Made by a program: the position numbers and the translations under genes. The notes under the pieces are model-generated. The model was not told the DNA's origin, did no database searches, and saw nothing but the letters and a program-made list of their open reading frames with translations. A stretch of 64,000 nucleotides of DNA from Sarcophilus harrisii (Eukaryota > Chordata > Mammalia > Dasyuromorphia > Dasyuridae), in NCBI RefSeq assembly GCF_902635505.1, contig NC_045427.1:513592165-513656164 (forward strand), read 5' to 3'. The first letter of the stretch is position 1; each line of letters begins with the position of its first letter. Below are positions 43,510-55,022 of this stretch, one piece after another.

Positions 43510-43615
43510 TTTAAAATGCAATATTTTCTAAGTTCTATTGAATTTTAAAATTTATTTTGTTAAATATTTCCCAACTACAAGTAATGCCAAGTACTGGAGT
43601 GGGGGCCAGCTGGCA
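43510..43615 (+). repeat. Unnamed dispersed repeat Y, copy 2 (reverse of copy 1)
   Basis: 'aaaatttattttgttaaatatttcccaactacaag', 'gtactggagtgggggccagc' is the complement of the A-rich part of copy 1 at 40655-40830. Confidence 0.4.
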
Positions 43616-44108
43616 AACTCTGACAACATTTTGACAACAAGGCTATTATCTATGTTTTAGATAATGGACAGCTATAATATTAGTCTGTATCTATATTTTT
43701 AACATGCTTAAAACTATTTTTACTCAATGAAAATGACAGACAATAGATTGCATATAGTATGTTATGAACTTTGAGTTGTATACCAAGAGGGGGTTTCTTA
43801 AAAGAAATTGCAATTAATTTTCAATTACCAAATGTAGTTTTTTTCCTGCCATTTCTGTCTCCCACTGGGGAGGAAAAAAGAAAACCTCTTATAAGCAAAT
43901 ATACAGTTAAAAAAGATAAATTCTCACATTGATAAAGTGCTGTATTTATTGTATATTTTCTTGTGCAATTTTCTTGAAGCTGTGGGTAGAGAGGACTGAC
44001 CACTGCTGCTGCTGACTACTCCTATCAATTCCATCATGACATTAGACCAAATAGCCCAGAGTTGCAATCCCTAGGCCAGGAGTTTTGACTTGCCCAAGTT
44101 GCTTGAGA
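43616..44108. other. No recognisable feature
   Basis: No assigned content. Confidence 0.4.
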
Positions 44109-44118
44109 CTTTGCTAGT

Positions 44119-44572
44119 ACAACAGTATTATACGATGATCAATTCTGATGGATGTGGCTCTTTCCAACAATGAGAAGATTCAGATCAGTTCTAATGATCT
44201 TGTGATGAATAGAGTTATCTACACCCAGAGAGAGAACTATGGAAACTGAGTGTGGACCACAACAAAGCATTCTCACTCTTTTTGTTGTTGTTTTTTTGCA
44301 TTTTGTTTTCTTATTTATTCTTTCTTTTTTGATCTGATCTTTCTTGTGCCGCAAGATAATTGTACAAATATGTTTATGTACATTGGATTTAACATATATT
44401 TTGACATGTATAATATATATTGAATTACTTCCCATCTAGGGGAAGGAGTGTGAAGAAGAAGAGCAAAATTTGGAACACAAGGCTATGCAAGGATCAATGC
44501 TGAAAATTTTCTTTGTTTTGAAAATAAAAAGCTTTAATATAAAAACAAAATAACAACAGCAACCAAAAAAGG
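44119..44572 (+). mobile_element. L1 3' UTR with TSD
   Basis: Starts 'acaacagtattatacgatgatcaattctgatgg', then 'ctacacccagagagagaactatgg', 'cacaacaaagcattctcactc', T-rich stretch, 'tttgatctgatctttcttgtgcc', 'aaaatttggaacacaaggct' and 'aaaataaaaagctttaat' with A-rich tail. The 10-bp TSD ctttgctagt is perfect at 44109-44118 and 44573-44582. Confidence 0.9.
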
Positions 44573-44689
44573 CTTTGCTAGTTCAGGACCACTGGGAACC
44601 TAGGCAAAAGGGACAATAGCAGCCTGAAGCTTCAGAAAGCCTGAGGTTGAAGAAGCAGCCATATCATTTCTTAAACCATATCATTTTTT

Positions 44690-44935
44690 AAATGTATATA
44701 CAACTATGCTAGTTTTTTAATAGGTTCCTACCTTTTATTTTTTTATGTGTCATTAAAGACATTGTAACTCTGAAACTGTTTTCCCTATAAGCCCCATGGT
44801 TTCTCAAAGTATGATTTTGCAAGACTCAGTGCTGCTCATTTCACTCTGCATCAGTCCACACAAGTCTTCCATTTTAAAACTATTCATTTATAATTTCTTA
44901 TGCATAATAGTGTTCAATTATAACACTAAAAGGAA
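44690..44935 (-). mobile_element. L1 ORF2 end and UTR start, antisense
   Basis: 'gctgctcatttcactctgcatcagtccacacaagtcttcc', 'tttcttatgcataatagtgttcaattataacac' is the reversed ORF2 terminus. The left part is a diverged 3' UTR. Confidence 0.75.
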
Positions 44936-45850
44936 AATTTGGGGTACTTAGGGAGGACTGGGACTTATTGAAGGCTTGTTGAGAACTTTTTGGGCTGCTC
45001 ATCCACTTGTGGTGTCCTACTTTATCTAACTCTCACTTGTGGCTCCAAGAAGTTATAGCATGAAAAATGTCCACACCCTGGTAAAACTGTCTTGATGGGC
45101 AGGAAAAAGCAGCTAAGTAGTACAGTAGATAAAGCACCATTTTTGTTGGTGCTACATTGCTCTAAAACTGAAAGTGATCTATTCATCAGAACCTCATGTA
45201 CTAGCTCTCCTTTCCACCATTTAATTTCCTTATTTCAAGAAAGCATTCAGTCATAACCTTAGGGATAAGAAGCTTAACTGCCTTAGGATTACTATAACAT
45301 TTCAACTTTTGTTCCACAAATTGTTGAATCAAAATCCGTGAAAAATGAATTAAGTTGTGTAAATGGGTTGTGTAAATAATTAGGATCAAGGGATCTAACT
45401 AGGTGCCACAGGTGATCCCTCAGGTGATCTTTGCACTTAATTTAATTCAGAAATCCAGAAGACTGATCTTGAATGAAAGGTTGAGCCATACTATGTCCTG
45501 AGAGTGAAATTTAGAAATGAAGTAGATGTTTACTCAGAATGGTTAGATAAATATGATAATAGCAATGAACTTGACCTGAGATACCTATAGCAAGATTTAA
45601 GTACTGGACTAATATTTCACCAATGATATACAGTATTTTCCCCGTAATAGTCCATCTAAATTTTCAAGTCCAAAAAAGGACTTCAATAATGCAGGGTAAG
45701 CCCTAAGCTTTGAAGAACTCTACCAGTGAATTCACCTATTCTTGAATATCTTCTTTTCTTTCCCTATCACTTCAGACATCCCATAATTGTGGTAAAATGC
45801 CAGTTTCTCATACATTTGGGCTATATAGAGAATTCCCAAGACAGCAATTA
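44936..45850. other. Mostly unassigned; SINE head at 45100-45160
   Basis: 'aaagcagctaagtagtacagtagataaagcacc' is a CORE-SINE head without the remainder. No other assignable content. Confidence 0.4.
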
Positions 45851-45854
45851 ATTT

Positions 45855-46030
45855 ACCCACTAATCAACAAATATTTATTGAGTGCTTTCTATTGAATACT
45901 ATTTGTTGTGAGTTATTGAAAGATTTTATCATTATTTTCAACAAACATGCATTAAGTACCTCCTAAATATAAGAATATCCCAAATAGGGTCACAAAGTAT
46001 TAGACATGACTGAAAAACAGCAATAAGGTG
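45855..46030. mobile_element. LINE-2 tail scraps (antisense) and CORE-SINE 3' end (sense)
   Basis: 'tcaacaaatatttattgagtgctttc' and 'caacaaacatgcattaagtacctcc' are two reversed LINE-2 termini. 'atcccaaatagggtcacaaagtattagacatgactgaa' is the 3' end of a CORE-SINE. Confidence 0.7.
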
Positions 46031-46149
46031 GAGAGGGAATTTATCAATCTAATTCAGATACTAATAATAAGCATAGGATCTTACACTATGTCATAAGTGT
46101 TTTATCATCACTTGATTTCATTGTATTTGAAACAATGTGATTCTGTATG

Positions 46150-47879
46150 TTGCATACCAACTTTATTTCATTTTCAACTTTAAAAAAAAAAATTAACCAA
46201 TACCAAGTAGTTTTGATGATTACTGATTTGCAAAGTTGTTTGAAGTTTCATATTGTTAAGAATTCTTCATTTCCATTCTTTTTCAGAAATTTCCCTTGAA
46301 TTTCCTGAATTTTTGTCCTTCCAAATAAACTTGTTATTATTTTTCTAGCCCTAAAAAATAACCCTTTGGTATATTGAGTAATATGGCATTGAATAAGTAA
46401 ATTAATTTCAGTAGTATTGTCATTTTTATTATACCACTCATGCGCAATTATTTACGTCTGTTTTTGTTTTTGTTTGGAGTGTGTTGATTGTTTTCATAAA
46501 GTTCTTATTTGCATCTTGGCAAATGGACTTTTAAATATTTTACACATATTATAGTTAGTTTGCCTGGAATTTTTCTAACTTTTTCTGCCAAATTTTGTTC
46601 ATAATAAATAGAAAGGCTGATAAATTCTGTGAGTTAATGTTGTACCCTACTATTTTGTAGAAATCATTAATTCTTTCAATCAATTTTAGCTGACTCTCTA
46701 GATTATATACATTATTATTCTTGGAAAAAGCCACAATTTTGTATCTTCTTTGTCCATGTTTATTCCCATAATTTCTTTTCTTATTATTGTAGCCAATATT
46801 TTTAGCACTATGTCAAATAACAGTGGTTATAATGTACAGCTTTGTTTTTTTATCACTAAGCTTATTGGTAAAAGCCTCTATTTTATCTCTATTGTATATA
46901 ATATTGATTTTTGACTTAAAACATTTATCATATTAAGGAAAGGTTCATTTAATACATTTTTAAAAGTATAGTGTTATTTTTATCGGAAATGAGGGTTATA
47001 CTTTATCAAAAACTTTTATGGTATTGATTGATATAATTAGATTTTGTTTTTATTACCAATATGTTAATAAATTATGCTTATATTTATCCTAATATTGAAT
47101 CTACCCTTCATTCATGGCATAAAATGTATTTAGTTATAATTGATACTTTTTAACATATGTGATGCTAACCTCTTTGCTAATGTTTTATTTTTTAAATTTG
47201 CATAGATAATTATTAAAGATGTTGATCAGTAGTTTTCTTTCTCTTTTTCTGTCTATCTCAGGTTTATTTTTCAAAACCATCTTTGTATCATGGAAGGAAT
47301 TTGACAAAATACTTTCTCTTTTTGCAAAATGTATTCATATTGGAATTAATTTTTCTTTAAATTTTTCATAGAATTTACTTTCAAATCCACCTGGTTTTAA
47401 GATTTTATCTCTTGGGAATTTGTTTCCAGGTCATTTTTTTCTTCAGAGATCGGATTATAGAGACTTCCAGCAAAGATGACTGTCTAAACAAAGTTTCTTA
47501 GTTCCTACATATCTATTCTAGCAAAAACTTGAAACCGAATTATTTAAATATGGTATTTATTTGGATAGCTTCAATTGTAATGGAAATTAAATTTCCATTT
47601 AAGTTGCCAGATTTTCTTGCACATAATTGAACAAATGTTTCTTATAATTTCCTTTATTCTTCATTTGTTTTTCATTTTTGATGTTGGCAATTTGGCTTTT
47701 CTATATAATTTTTTTCCTAATCTGATTAGCTATGGGTTTATTTTTTTTTTTCTTCAGACAAACAGCTAGTAGTTTCATTTACCAATTCAATGTGCTTTTC
47801 TTCCTTCAGTTTTGATAATCTCTTTTTTGACTTTCAGAATTTTAATTTTGATGTTTTTTTTAATGTGTTGGTTTCCCAG

Positions 47880-47951
<72 letters not shown>

Positions 47952-48020
47952 GTGCATGTCCAATTCTTTCTCTTTTTTTCCCAATGAAAATGTTTAGAAA
48001 TATATAGTTTCCTCTAAGGA
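46150..48020 (-). mobile_element. Antisense L1 ORF2, long
   Basis: About 1.9 kb reversed ORF2 sequence: 'aaccaataccaagtagttttgatgattactg', 'caaataacagtggttataatgtacagc', 'ggttatactttatcaaaaacttttatgg', 'aatccacctggttttaagattttatctcttggg', 'aacagctagtagtttcatttaccaattcaatg', and beyond the T run 'gcatgtccaattctttctc'. It covers the RT and neighbouring domains and is too decayed for an open frame. Confidence 0.8.
47883..47949. repeat. Poly(T), 67 nt
   Basis: The longest homopolymer in the window, within the antisense L1. Short open frames of Phe or Lys runs on both strands are artefacts of it. Confidence 0.95.
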
Positions 48021-48059
48021 TGAGGAATTTTGGATTCTTAATTTGTTAATATTTTACAC

Positions 48060-48215
48060 TCCTTTGGAAATCTGGGAAATAATCTATGTACCCCTTTTCA
48101 GAATATGTTTTTAAGAACAATTTAAGGTACAATAATAAAGGAAACCAATTATATTGAAATATGGTCATCAAAATACTAGCAAAACAAATTCACAGATCTC
48201 AGATTAAGAAACTCG
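48060..48215 (+). mobile_element. Repeat Z, longer fragment (probable old hAT-like element)
   Basis: 'atgtaccccttttcagaatatgtttttaagaac', 'aataataaaggaaaccaattatattgaaatatggtcatcaaaatact', 'cacagatctcagattaagaa'. Old mammalian wording; its start is represented at 8785-8885. Confidence 0.45.
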
Positions 48216-48385
48216 TATTTAGGGGCAAGTAAATGGTACAGTAGATAAATGCAGCCCTCAAGTTAGGAGGACATGAGTTCAAATTCACCTCCATTCACTT
48301 GACACTTAACTATCTGTATGCCTCTGAGCAAGTCACTTAGCCCCAATTGCCTTGGGGGGGGAACCCCTCCCCCCCAAAAAAACTC
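48216..48385 (+). mobile_element. Marsupial tRNA-SINE (gggcagctaggtgg type)
   Basis: 'ggggcaagtaaatggtacagtagataaatgcagccctcaagttaggaggacatgagttcaaattc', 'acttgacacttaactatctgtatgcctctgagcaagtcacttagccccaattgcctt'. It then ends in G8-AA-C4-T-C7-A7, a hairpin-like tail in place of plain A. Confidence 0.88.
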
Positions 48386-48399
48386 AAACCCTTTTATTT

Positions 48400-48930
48400 G
48401 GTAGAAAGTGGAAGTCAGTGGAATTTCTTGAACAAAACAGTGACATAATAATATCTGTGTTTTAGGAAGTGGATTTCCTCAACTGTGTGGAAGATGAATT
48501 GGAGAGGAGAGGGAACTGAGCCTTCCAGGCCATGTCAAGTGAGAAAAAAATTTGTAGTAGGATGGTGGTGATATGAAGAGAAAAAGAAGATTATAGTGCT
48601 ATTGTAGAGGTAGTAAGATCAAAACTAAGTAACTCATTAGAAAGAGGGACTAAGAAAGAGTCAACAGTATAGTATTATTATATTACATGCTTATTTACTG
48701 TCTGTATTACCTCTCTTTTCCCAAACAATCCATTTAAAAAAGTGTTAAGGATGACGATTCATAGGTTGTTAACCTGGCTGACTTGAAAGTTGGCAATGTC
48801 TTCAACAGAAATGGAAAAATAAAGAATTTTGTTTGGGACACGTTGAATTTAGTATATTTGAGAATTTTCAGTAGTTGCTTCTGCTATATTTAGATGACTA
48901 CTGTCTATTCCCACAACCAGTACATCAAAG
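48400..48930 (-). mobile_element. LINE-2 ORF2, antisense
   Basis: 'cagtgacataataatatctgtgttttaggaagtgga', 'aactgtgtggaagatgaattggagagg', 'ggtggtgatatgaag', then 'ttaaggatgacgattcataggttgttaacctggctgac'. Reversed ORF2 order is kept. Confidence 0.75.
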
Positions 48931-49478
48931 CAAGGTATAGGGATAATTTTTTAAAAAGGAAAAAAAAAAAACAGATTTTGAGGAGGAAGATTGATTCATA
49001 ATCAATTCAATATTCCTGATGGTGCAGTAGCAATTTTATTGCATGCTTCAATCTCAACCTCAGTTTCCCATTCCTACTTTATCCCTTAGACTTTTCTTAT
49101 CAAATTCAAATCTCTTGCTTAAATCCAAATTTTAAATATATATATTTCCCCAGGATTTTCCCTCACATCTGTTGATTTCCTCAATTTTCCAGTACATCAA
49201 GGGCTAATGTTGGGGAATCTGAAAATTTGTGCCTTATTTATGCAGTTAATAAATCTTTTCAACTTGGTATGATGCTTATCTGGGCAGGGTATACTGTCTT
49301 TCTAGCTCTTGGTGTCCTCTCTTACAGATTCAGCCTTAAATATGGACAAAATGGTTGTAATATGCTTTATGGAAAATCAATTGCAAAACCCTCCTTCTCC
49401 TAAAATATTTTCTTCATAAATGTCTAAAATTTTATCACTAATTAGTAATTTATTGGTGTTAAGCATTACATTCAACTC
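48931..49478. other. No recognisable feature
   Basis: Nothing assigned; contains a short poly(A) at 48960. Confidence 0.4.
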
Positions 49479-49479
49479 G

Positions 49480-49970
49480 GGACCTACTTATTAAGTACCA
49501 ACTATATATATAAGGCACTAGAAATACAAAACCAAAAATGAACTTTTCCTGGTCTCAGTAAACTTACATTCTTGTGGAAGAATATAGCATGAATACCAAT
49601 AAATAAATTCAAGGTAATTTCAAGGAGGACTTCACATTAACAATTGGAGAGAAGAGGGAGAATCATTTTGTAGGAAGTGGTACTTGTGTTATGCTTTGAA
49701 GGAAGCTACTTAGAAATGGCTCTGAGGATATTGCTTTTCAGCCTTCGGAGACCACCACCTGAGCAAAGATATAGAGTAAGGAGATGGAATATTGTATACA
49801 AAAAACAGTTTAATTAGGAAAAAATATGTAAAGAGGAGTAATATGAAATAAGAGTGGAAAATATTTTGGGAAGTTTTAAGTGTTATGATGAAGATTTTGC
49901 TTTTAATCTTAAAGACAAATGGGAGCCAAAGCAGATTTTTGAATAGAGAAGGAAAGAATTAAATCAGTGA
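49480..49970 (-). mobile_element. LINE-2 3' end and ORF2 C-terminus, antisense
   Basis: 'gacctacttattaagtaccaactatatatataaggcacta', 'ctggtctcagtaaacttacattcttgtgg', 'aggtaatttcaaggaggactt', 'gtggtacttgtgttatgctttgaaggaagct', 'gaagattttgcttttaatcttaaagac', 'gggagccaaagcagatttttgaatagag'. Confidence 0.88.
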
Positions 49971-50184
49971 CAGAGAAATATCAATTCCACATGCATAGGG
50001 GAGAGAATTGGAGAAGGGAAAGTACAACACAGGGACACCAATTCCATTTTTCCTGAGGAAAGGTATACATAAATCATGAGAATAAATTTGGTTATTCACA
50101 CTCCTATTTTTCTCCCTGGCAATATGAGAAAAAGGAGAATATACTGGTAGGATAGGAGAAAGGGAACACTAAAAGGGAAAGAGA

Positions 50185-50430
50185 GGGAGGGAGCAGGGTT
50201 TAGTGGAAAGAATGTTGGATTTGGAGTCAAATGTTGGATTTGAATATAAACTTGGCCACTCATTGCTTATGACATGCACTAACCATTCAACCTTTCCAGG
50301 AGTAAGTTTCCTCATCTGTCAAATGAGGAGATTGTACTAGATGGCTTATGAAATCCTAGCTCAAAAATCTGTAATTCAGTAAAGGAGTTGGACTAGAAGA
50401 TCCCTTCCATCTCCAAATCTTTGGTCCTCC
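50185..50430 (+). mobile_element. MIR-type SINE with duplicated 3' half
   Basis: Head 'cagggtttagtggaaagaatgttggatttggagtca', middle 'agtaagtttcctcatctgtcaaatgaggagattgtactagatggcttatgaaatcctagc', then a second 3' half 'aaaggagttggactagaagatcccttccatctccaaatctttggtcc'. The repeated 3' half suggests an internal tandem duplication or two overlapping insertions. Confidence 0.85.
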
Positions 50431-50731
50431 AATCTGATATTTTTATGGTGGTGAAAAGGATGGTGTGGGCCTGAATGCCAGAAAAGAGCAGTGGTTACTC
50501 AGGTGGGCAAATGTGACTGTGTGCCAAGAACCAGATATGAATCTTGGCAGATTCCATTTGAACTTAGGGGAAAATAACTAGATAAAGGTTGCATTGAAGA
50601 TCAGTAGCAGTATTTCAAAAGGCTGAAAATGGCACTCAGAACACAATGGGTGGGAGTGTTTGGAAGCAAAGTAAGTTTGTAGGAGTAACATAGCAGTAAT
50701 CTTTGGAGTTTGGAATGCCATGGTCCTATTT

Positions 50732-50746
50732 GGGGGGGGGGGGGGG
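50732..50746. repeat. Poly(G), 15 nt
   Basis: Uninterrupted G run in single-copy-looking sequence between two MIR copies. Confidence 0.95.
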
Positions 50747-50779
50747 TAAGAAATAAAGGTGTAGGTTGGCTACCTACAC

Positions 50780-50985
50780 TGAGGAGACATTACAGTATAA
50801 TGGGAAAATGTTTCTCAGAAGAGCTGAATTTGAATCCTGACTTTGGTATTTACTACTTGTGACTTTGGGGAAATTTTTCTGGGCCTCAGTTTCCATATTT
50901 GTAAGATAAGAGGTTTGGACTCGATATCCTCTAAGAACCCTCCCAGCTCTAAATCTGATTTATGACCCTGTCATCCTGTGGGGGA
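50780..50985 (+). mobile_element. MIR-type SINE
   Basis: 'gacattacagtataatgggaaaatgtttctcagaagagctgaatttgaatcctgac', 'gggcctcagtttccatatttgtaagataagaggtttggactcgatatcc', 'ccagctctaaatctgatttatgacc'. Confidence 0.88.
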
Positions 50986-50999
50986 TGAGTATAATTTCC

Positions 51000-51638
51000 A
51001 AGATATCTCTATGATTTCAAGGTCAGGGGATTGTTCTGTTCCCTAATATGGGACATAATGCATATCAGAGAGTTGCAAGAGGATGAATTCTGTCCCAGAG
51101 TCAGCTTATTATCTATGTAGCAAATTCTACTACCCAAAACCACTCCCTTGGCTGTGCTACAGACTCCAGAATGTGACACTGAAGCCAAACAAAATCTTAA
51201 TTTTGTTGCAAATCCAGCTTGTGCAAAATATAATACCTTTCCTGCTCCATTTACCCTGAAGATGTCAGATATTATTACATAGGAGGGGACATCATTAGAC
51301 CAAAGAGAATCCTGGTGGAAACACACTCTCATTATGGAGCAGCCCACTGAAATAGCCAAGGTATGTGTATTTCGTTTCTTTGGAAACAGGATTTCCTCTG
51401 ATTTGGCTTTCTTATGTTGCTTTATTTTCACTGCTTGAAATTACTCCATGCTGTCCCATTTGGACTTGTTTTTCAAGAGATTCCTCTGGTATTTCGATTT
51501 TGTTCAGGAGTTGGCCAGGTTTCTATTTAAAGTTCCCAGAATCAGCAGGAAGAATTCAAGAGATAGCTTGAGTCCTGCCAACTCTGGGGAAGTTGACACC
51601 CAAAATATCTTTGTGCTTTTTTTTCCCCACTTAACAGC
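51000..51638. other. Repeat-free block holding a 140-codon minus-strand frame
   Basis: No repeat recognised. The minus strand is open at 51009-51431 (140 codons from Met, seven Cys, no long low-complexity run), the best non-repeat open frame here. I recognise no domain, signal peptide or membrane segment in it. The complementary strand has a donor-like 'gccaag|gtatgt' at 51358, with only 26 open codons before it. Chance is the simplest reading. Confidence 0.25.
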
Positions 51639-52264
51639 TTAGTAATTTTTCCAATTACAAGAAAAGATAGTTTTCAGCATTCATTTTTATGACATTTTGA
51701 GCTTCAAATTTTTCTCCCTTCTTCCTCCCTAAGACAAGCAATCATCAGGTACAATCAGATTAAATGTAGTTATACATTAGTCATGTTGTGAAAGAAGAAT
51801 CAGAACAAAAGGGAAAAATCATGAGTAAGAAAAAAATAAAACAAGTGAAAATAATATTTTGGTCTGCATTCAGACTCCATAATGCTTTCTCTGAATATGG
51901 TCAGCATTTTCCATAATGTGCCTTTTGGAATTGTCTTGGATCATTGTATTGCTGAATAGAGCTAATTCTGTCATATTCAATCATTATATAAGATTGCTGC
52001 TACTGTATATACAAAGTTCTAGTTCAGCTCACTTCATTAAGCATTAATTCATGTAAGTTTTTCCAGGTTTTTCTGAAATCTGCCTGCTCATCATTTCTTA
52101 TAACACAATAATATCCCATTACATTCATATACTATAACTTGTTTAGTCATTCCCCAATTGATGGGCATCCTCTAAATTTCTACTTCCTTGTCACCACAAA
52201 AAGAACTGCCATCAATGTTTTTGTACATGTGGGTCCTTTCCCCCGTTTTTAATAATCTCTTTGG

Positions 52265-53614
52265 ATAAGGTTGAAATGGGTTCATTCATGATTTAGACAT
52301 AAAGGCTGTTACTAAAATATGGTAACATAATACTATATGTAATATAATAGGAGAACAAGTTTACCTCTCAATTTTGTGGGAAAGGGAGGGATTTATGTCC
52401 AAAGCAGAATTAGAGAACATTGTGAAATACAAAATGGAAATTTTTGATTATTTTAAATTAACAAGTGTTTACACTAACAAAACCAATGCAGCCAAGATTA
52501 GAAGTGAAACAGAAAGCTGGGAGGAAAAAATTCACAGCTGATGTTTCTGATAAAGGCCTCATTTCTAAAATGTATAGAGAATTAACTCAAATTTATAAGA
52601 ATACAAGCCATTCCTCAACTGATAAATGGTCAAAGGATATGAACAGACAATTTTCAGACAAAGAAATTAAAACCATTTCTAGTTACATGAAAAAATGATC
52701 TAAATTACTACTAATTAGAGAAATGCAAATTAAGACAACTCTGAGGTACTACTTCATATCTCTCAGATTAACTAAGATAACAGGAAAAAATAATGATGAA
52801 TGTTGGAGGGGGTGTGGGAAAACCAGGACACTAATACATTGTTAGTGGAGTTGTGAATTGATCTAACCATTCTAGGGAACAATTTGAAGCTATGCCCAAA
52901 GGGCTGTAAAACTATGCATACCCTTTGATCTAGCAGCAACTCTACTGGGTCTGTATCCCAAAGAGATCATAAAAGAGGGAAAAGGACCCATACTGCAAAA
53001 ATGTTTGTAGCAGTCATTTTTGTAGTGGCAAGGAATTGGAAATTGAGGATGCCCATCAGTTCAGGAATGGCTGAATAAATTATAGTATATGAACGTAATG
53101 GAATAGTATTGTTCTGTAAGAAATGATGAACAGGCTGATTTCAAAGAGGCTTGGAGAGACTTACATGAACTGATGCTAAGTGAAGTGAGCAGAACCAAGA
53201 GAACATTATACATGGCAACAACAAGATTATATGATGATCATCTATGATGCATTGAGATGATTCAGGCCAATTCCAATAGACTTGTAATAGAGAGAACCGG
53301 CTGCATCCAGAGAGAGAACTATGGGGACTGAATGTGGATTAAAGCAGTTTTTTTGATCTTTTTGCTGTGTTTGTTTGCCTGCTTGTTTTTTTTCCCTTTG
53401 TGATTGTTTTTTTTTTTTTGGGGGGGGGGCAACATGATGAATATGGAAATATATTTAGAAAAACTGCACATATTGTAACCTGTATCGGTTTGCTTACTGT
53501 CTTTTGGAGGGGACAGGAGGGGGAGAGGAAGGAAAATTTGGAACACAAGGTTTGCAAAAGTGAATGTTTAAAACTATCTTTTTTATGTGTTGGAAAAATA
53601 AAATACTATTTTAA
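52265..53614 (+). mobile_element. Sense L1 (1.35 kb) nested in antisense L1
   Basis: ORF2 C-terminal region and 3' UTR. 52465-52698 still reads 77 codons with 'DKGLISKMYRELTQIYKN' and 'DKWSKDMNRQFSDKEI', the well-known L1 ORF2 C-terminal segment. 3' UTR carries a T11-G10 run near 53409-53429, then 'aaatttggaacacaaggtttgc' and 'ggaaaaataaaatactatttt'. Perfect 14-bp TSD aataatctctttgg at 52251-52264 and 53615-53628. Confidence 0.94.
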
Positions 53615-54326
53615 AATAATCTCTTTGGGATACAGATCTACTAGTGATATTGTTGGAATCAAAAGTATGCACAGTTTTATTGCTATTTTGAATTTCATAG
53701 TCTTCTCTATTTCTTATTTGGTTATAAATTCTTCTTTTCTCTATAGATCTGACAGGTAAACTATCCCTTGCTCTTCTAATTTGCTTATCGGATCACTCTT
53801 TATGTCTAAATCATGTACCCATTTTGACTTTATCTTGGTTTATGCTGGTCTATGCCTACTTTTTGCTATGTTATTTTCCAGTTTTTCTAGCAGTTTTTGA
53901 CAAATAGTGATTCCTTAATCCTGGAAACTGGAATCTTTGGGTTTATCTAACTATAGATTAATATGGTCATTTGGTGTGCCTAATCTACTCCATTGTTCCA
54001 CCACTCTTATTTCTTAACCAGTACCAAATAATTTCGATGATTACCACTTTATAATATAGTTTTAGATCTGGTATGACTGAGATCCTTTGTATTTTCCTCA
54101 TTAATTTCCTTGAAATTCTTGGCCTTTTGTTCTTCCAGATGAATTTTGTTATTATTTTTTCTAGCTTTATAAAATAATTTTTGGTAGTTTAGTTGTTATG
54201 GTACTAAATAAGTAGATTAATTTAGGTAGAATTATAATTTTTATAACATTAGCTTGGTCTATCCATGAGCAATTGATATTTTTCTAGTTACTTAGATTTG
54301 ACTTAATTTGTGTGAAAAGTATTTTG

Positions 54327-55022
54327 CAAAACTATGCATACCCTTTGATTCAGCAGTGTTTCTACTGGGCCTATATCCCAAAGAGATCTTAAAGGAGGGA
54401 AAGGGACCTGTATGTGCAAAAATATTTGTGGCAGCCCTTTTTGTAGTGGCCAGTGGAAACTGGGTGGATGCCCATCAGTTGGAGAATGGCTGAATAAGTT
54501 GTGGCATATGAATGTTATGGAATACTATTGTTCTGTAAGAAACGATCAACAGGAGAGGCCTGGAGAGACTTACAGGAACTGATGCAGAGTGAAGTGAGCA
54601 AAACCAGGAGATTATTATACACGGCTCTTTTCAACAGTGAGATGATTCAGGCTAGTTCCATTGATTTTGTGATGAAGAGAGCCATCTGCATCCAGAGAAA
54701 GAACTGTGGGAACTGAATATAGACCACAATATTGTATTTATACTCTTTTTGTTGTTGTCTATTTGTTTTCTTTTTTCTTTTTCCCTTTTTGATCAGTTAT
54801 TTCTTGCGCAGCAAGATAATTGTATAAATATGTATGTGTATATATATGTATTATATATATTGGATTTAACATATATTTTATTATGTTTAACATATATTGG
54901 AGGGAGTGGGGAGAAGGAGGGGAAAATTTGGAATACAAGATTTTGCAAGGGTCAGTGTTGAAAAATTATTCATGCATATGTTTTGAAAATAAAAAGATTT
55001 AATAAAAAAAAAGAAAAAAAAA
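54327..55022 (+). mobile_element. Second sense L1 nested in the same antisense L1
   Basis: 'caaaactatgcataccctttgattcagcag', 'gagaatggctgaataagttgtgg', 'ctgatgcagagtgaagtgagc', 3' UTR, 'tttggaatacaagattttgcaagggtcagtg' and an A-rich tail. The 12-bp TSD aaaagtattttg is perfect at 54315-54326 and 55023-55034. Confidence 0.93.

Noticed and set aside
47787-47997. Poly-Lys and poly-Phe frames
   Set aside because: Artefacts of the 67-nt poly(T).
51250-51366. Plus-strand exon ending in a gtatgt donor
   Set aside because: Only 26 open codons precede the donor and no acceptor or partner exon is visible.
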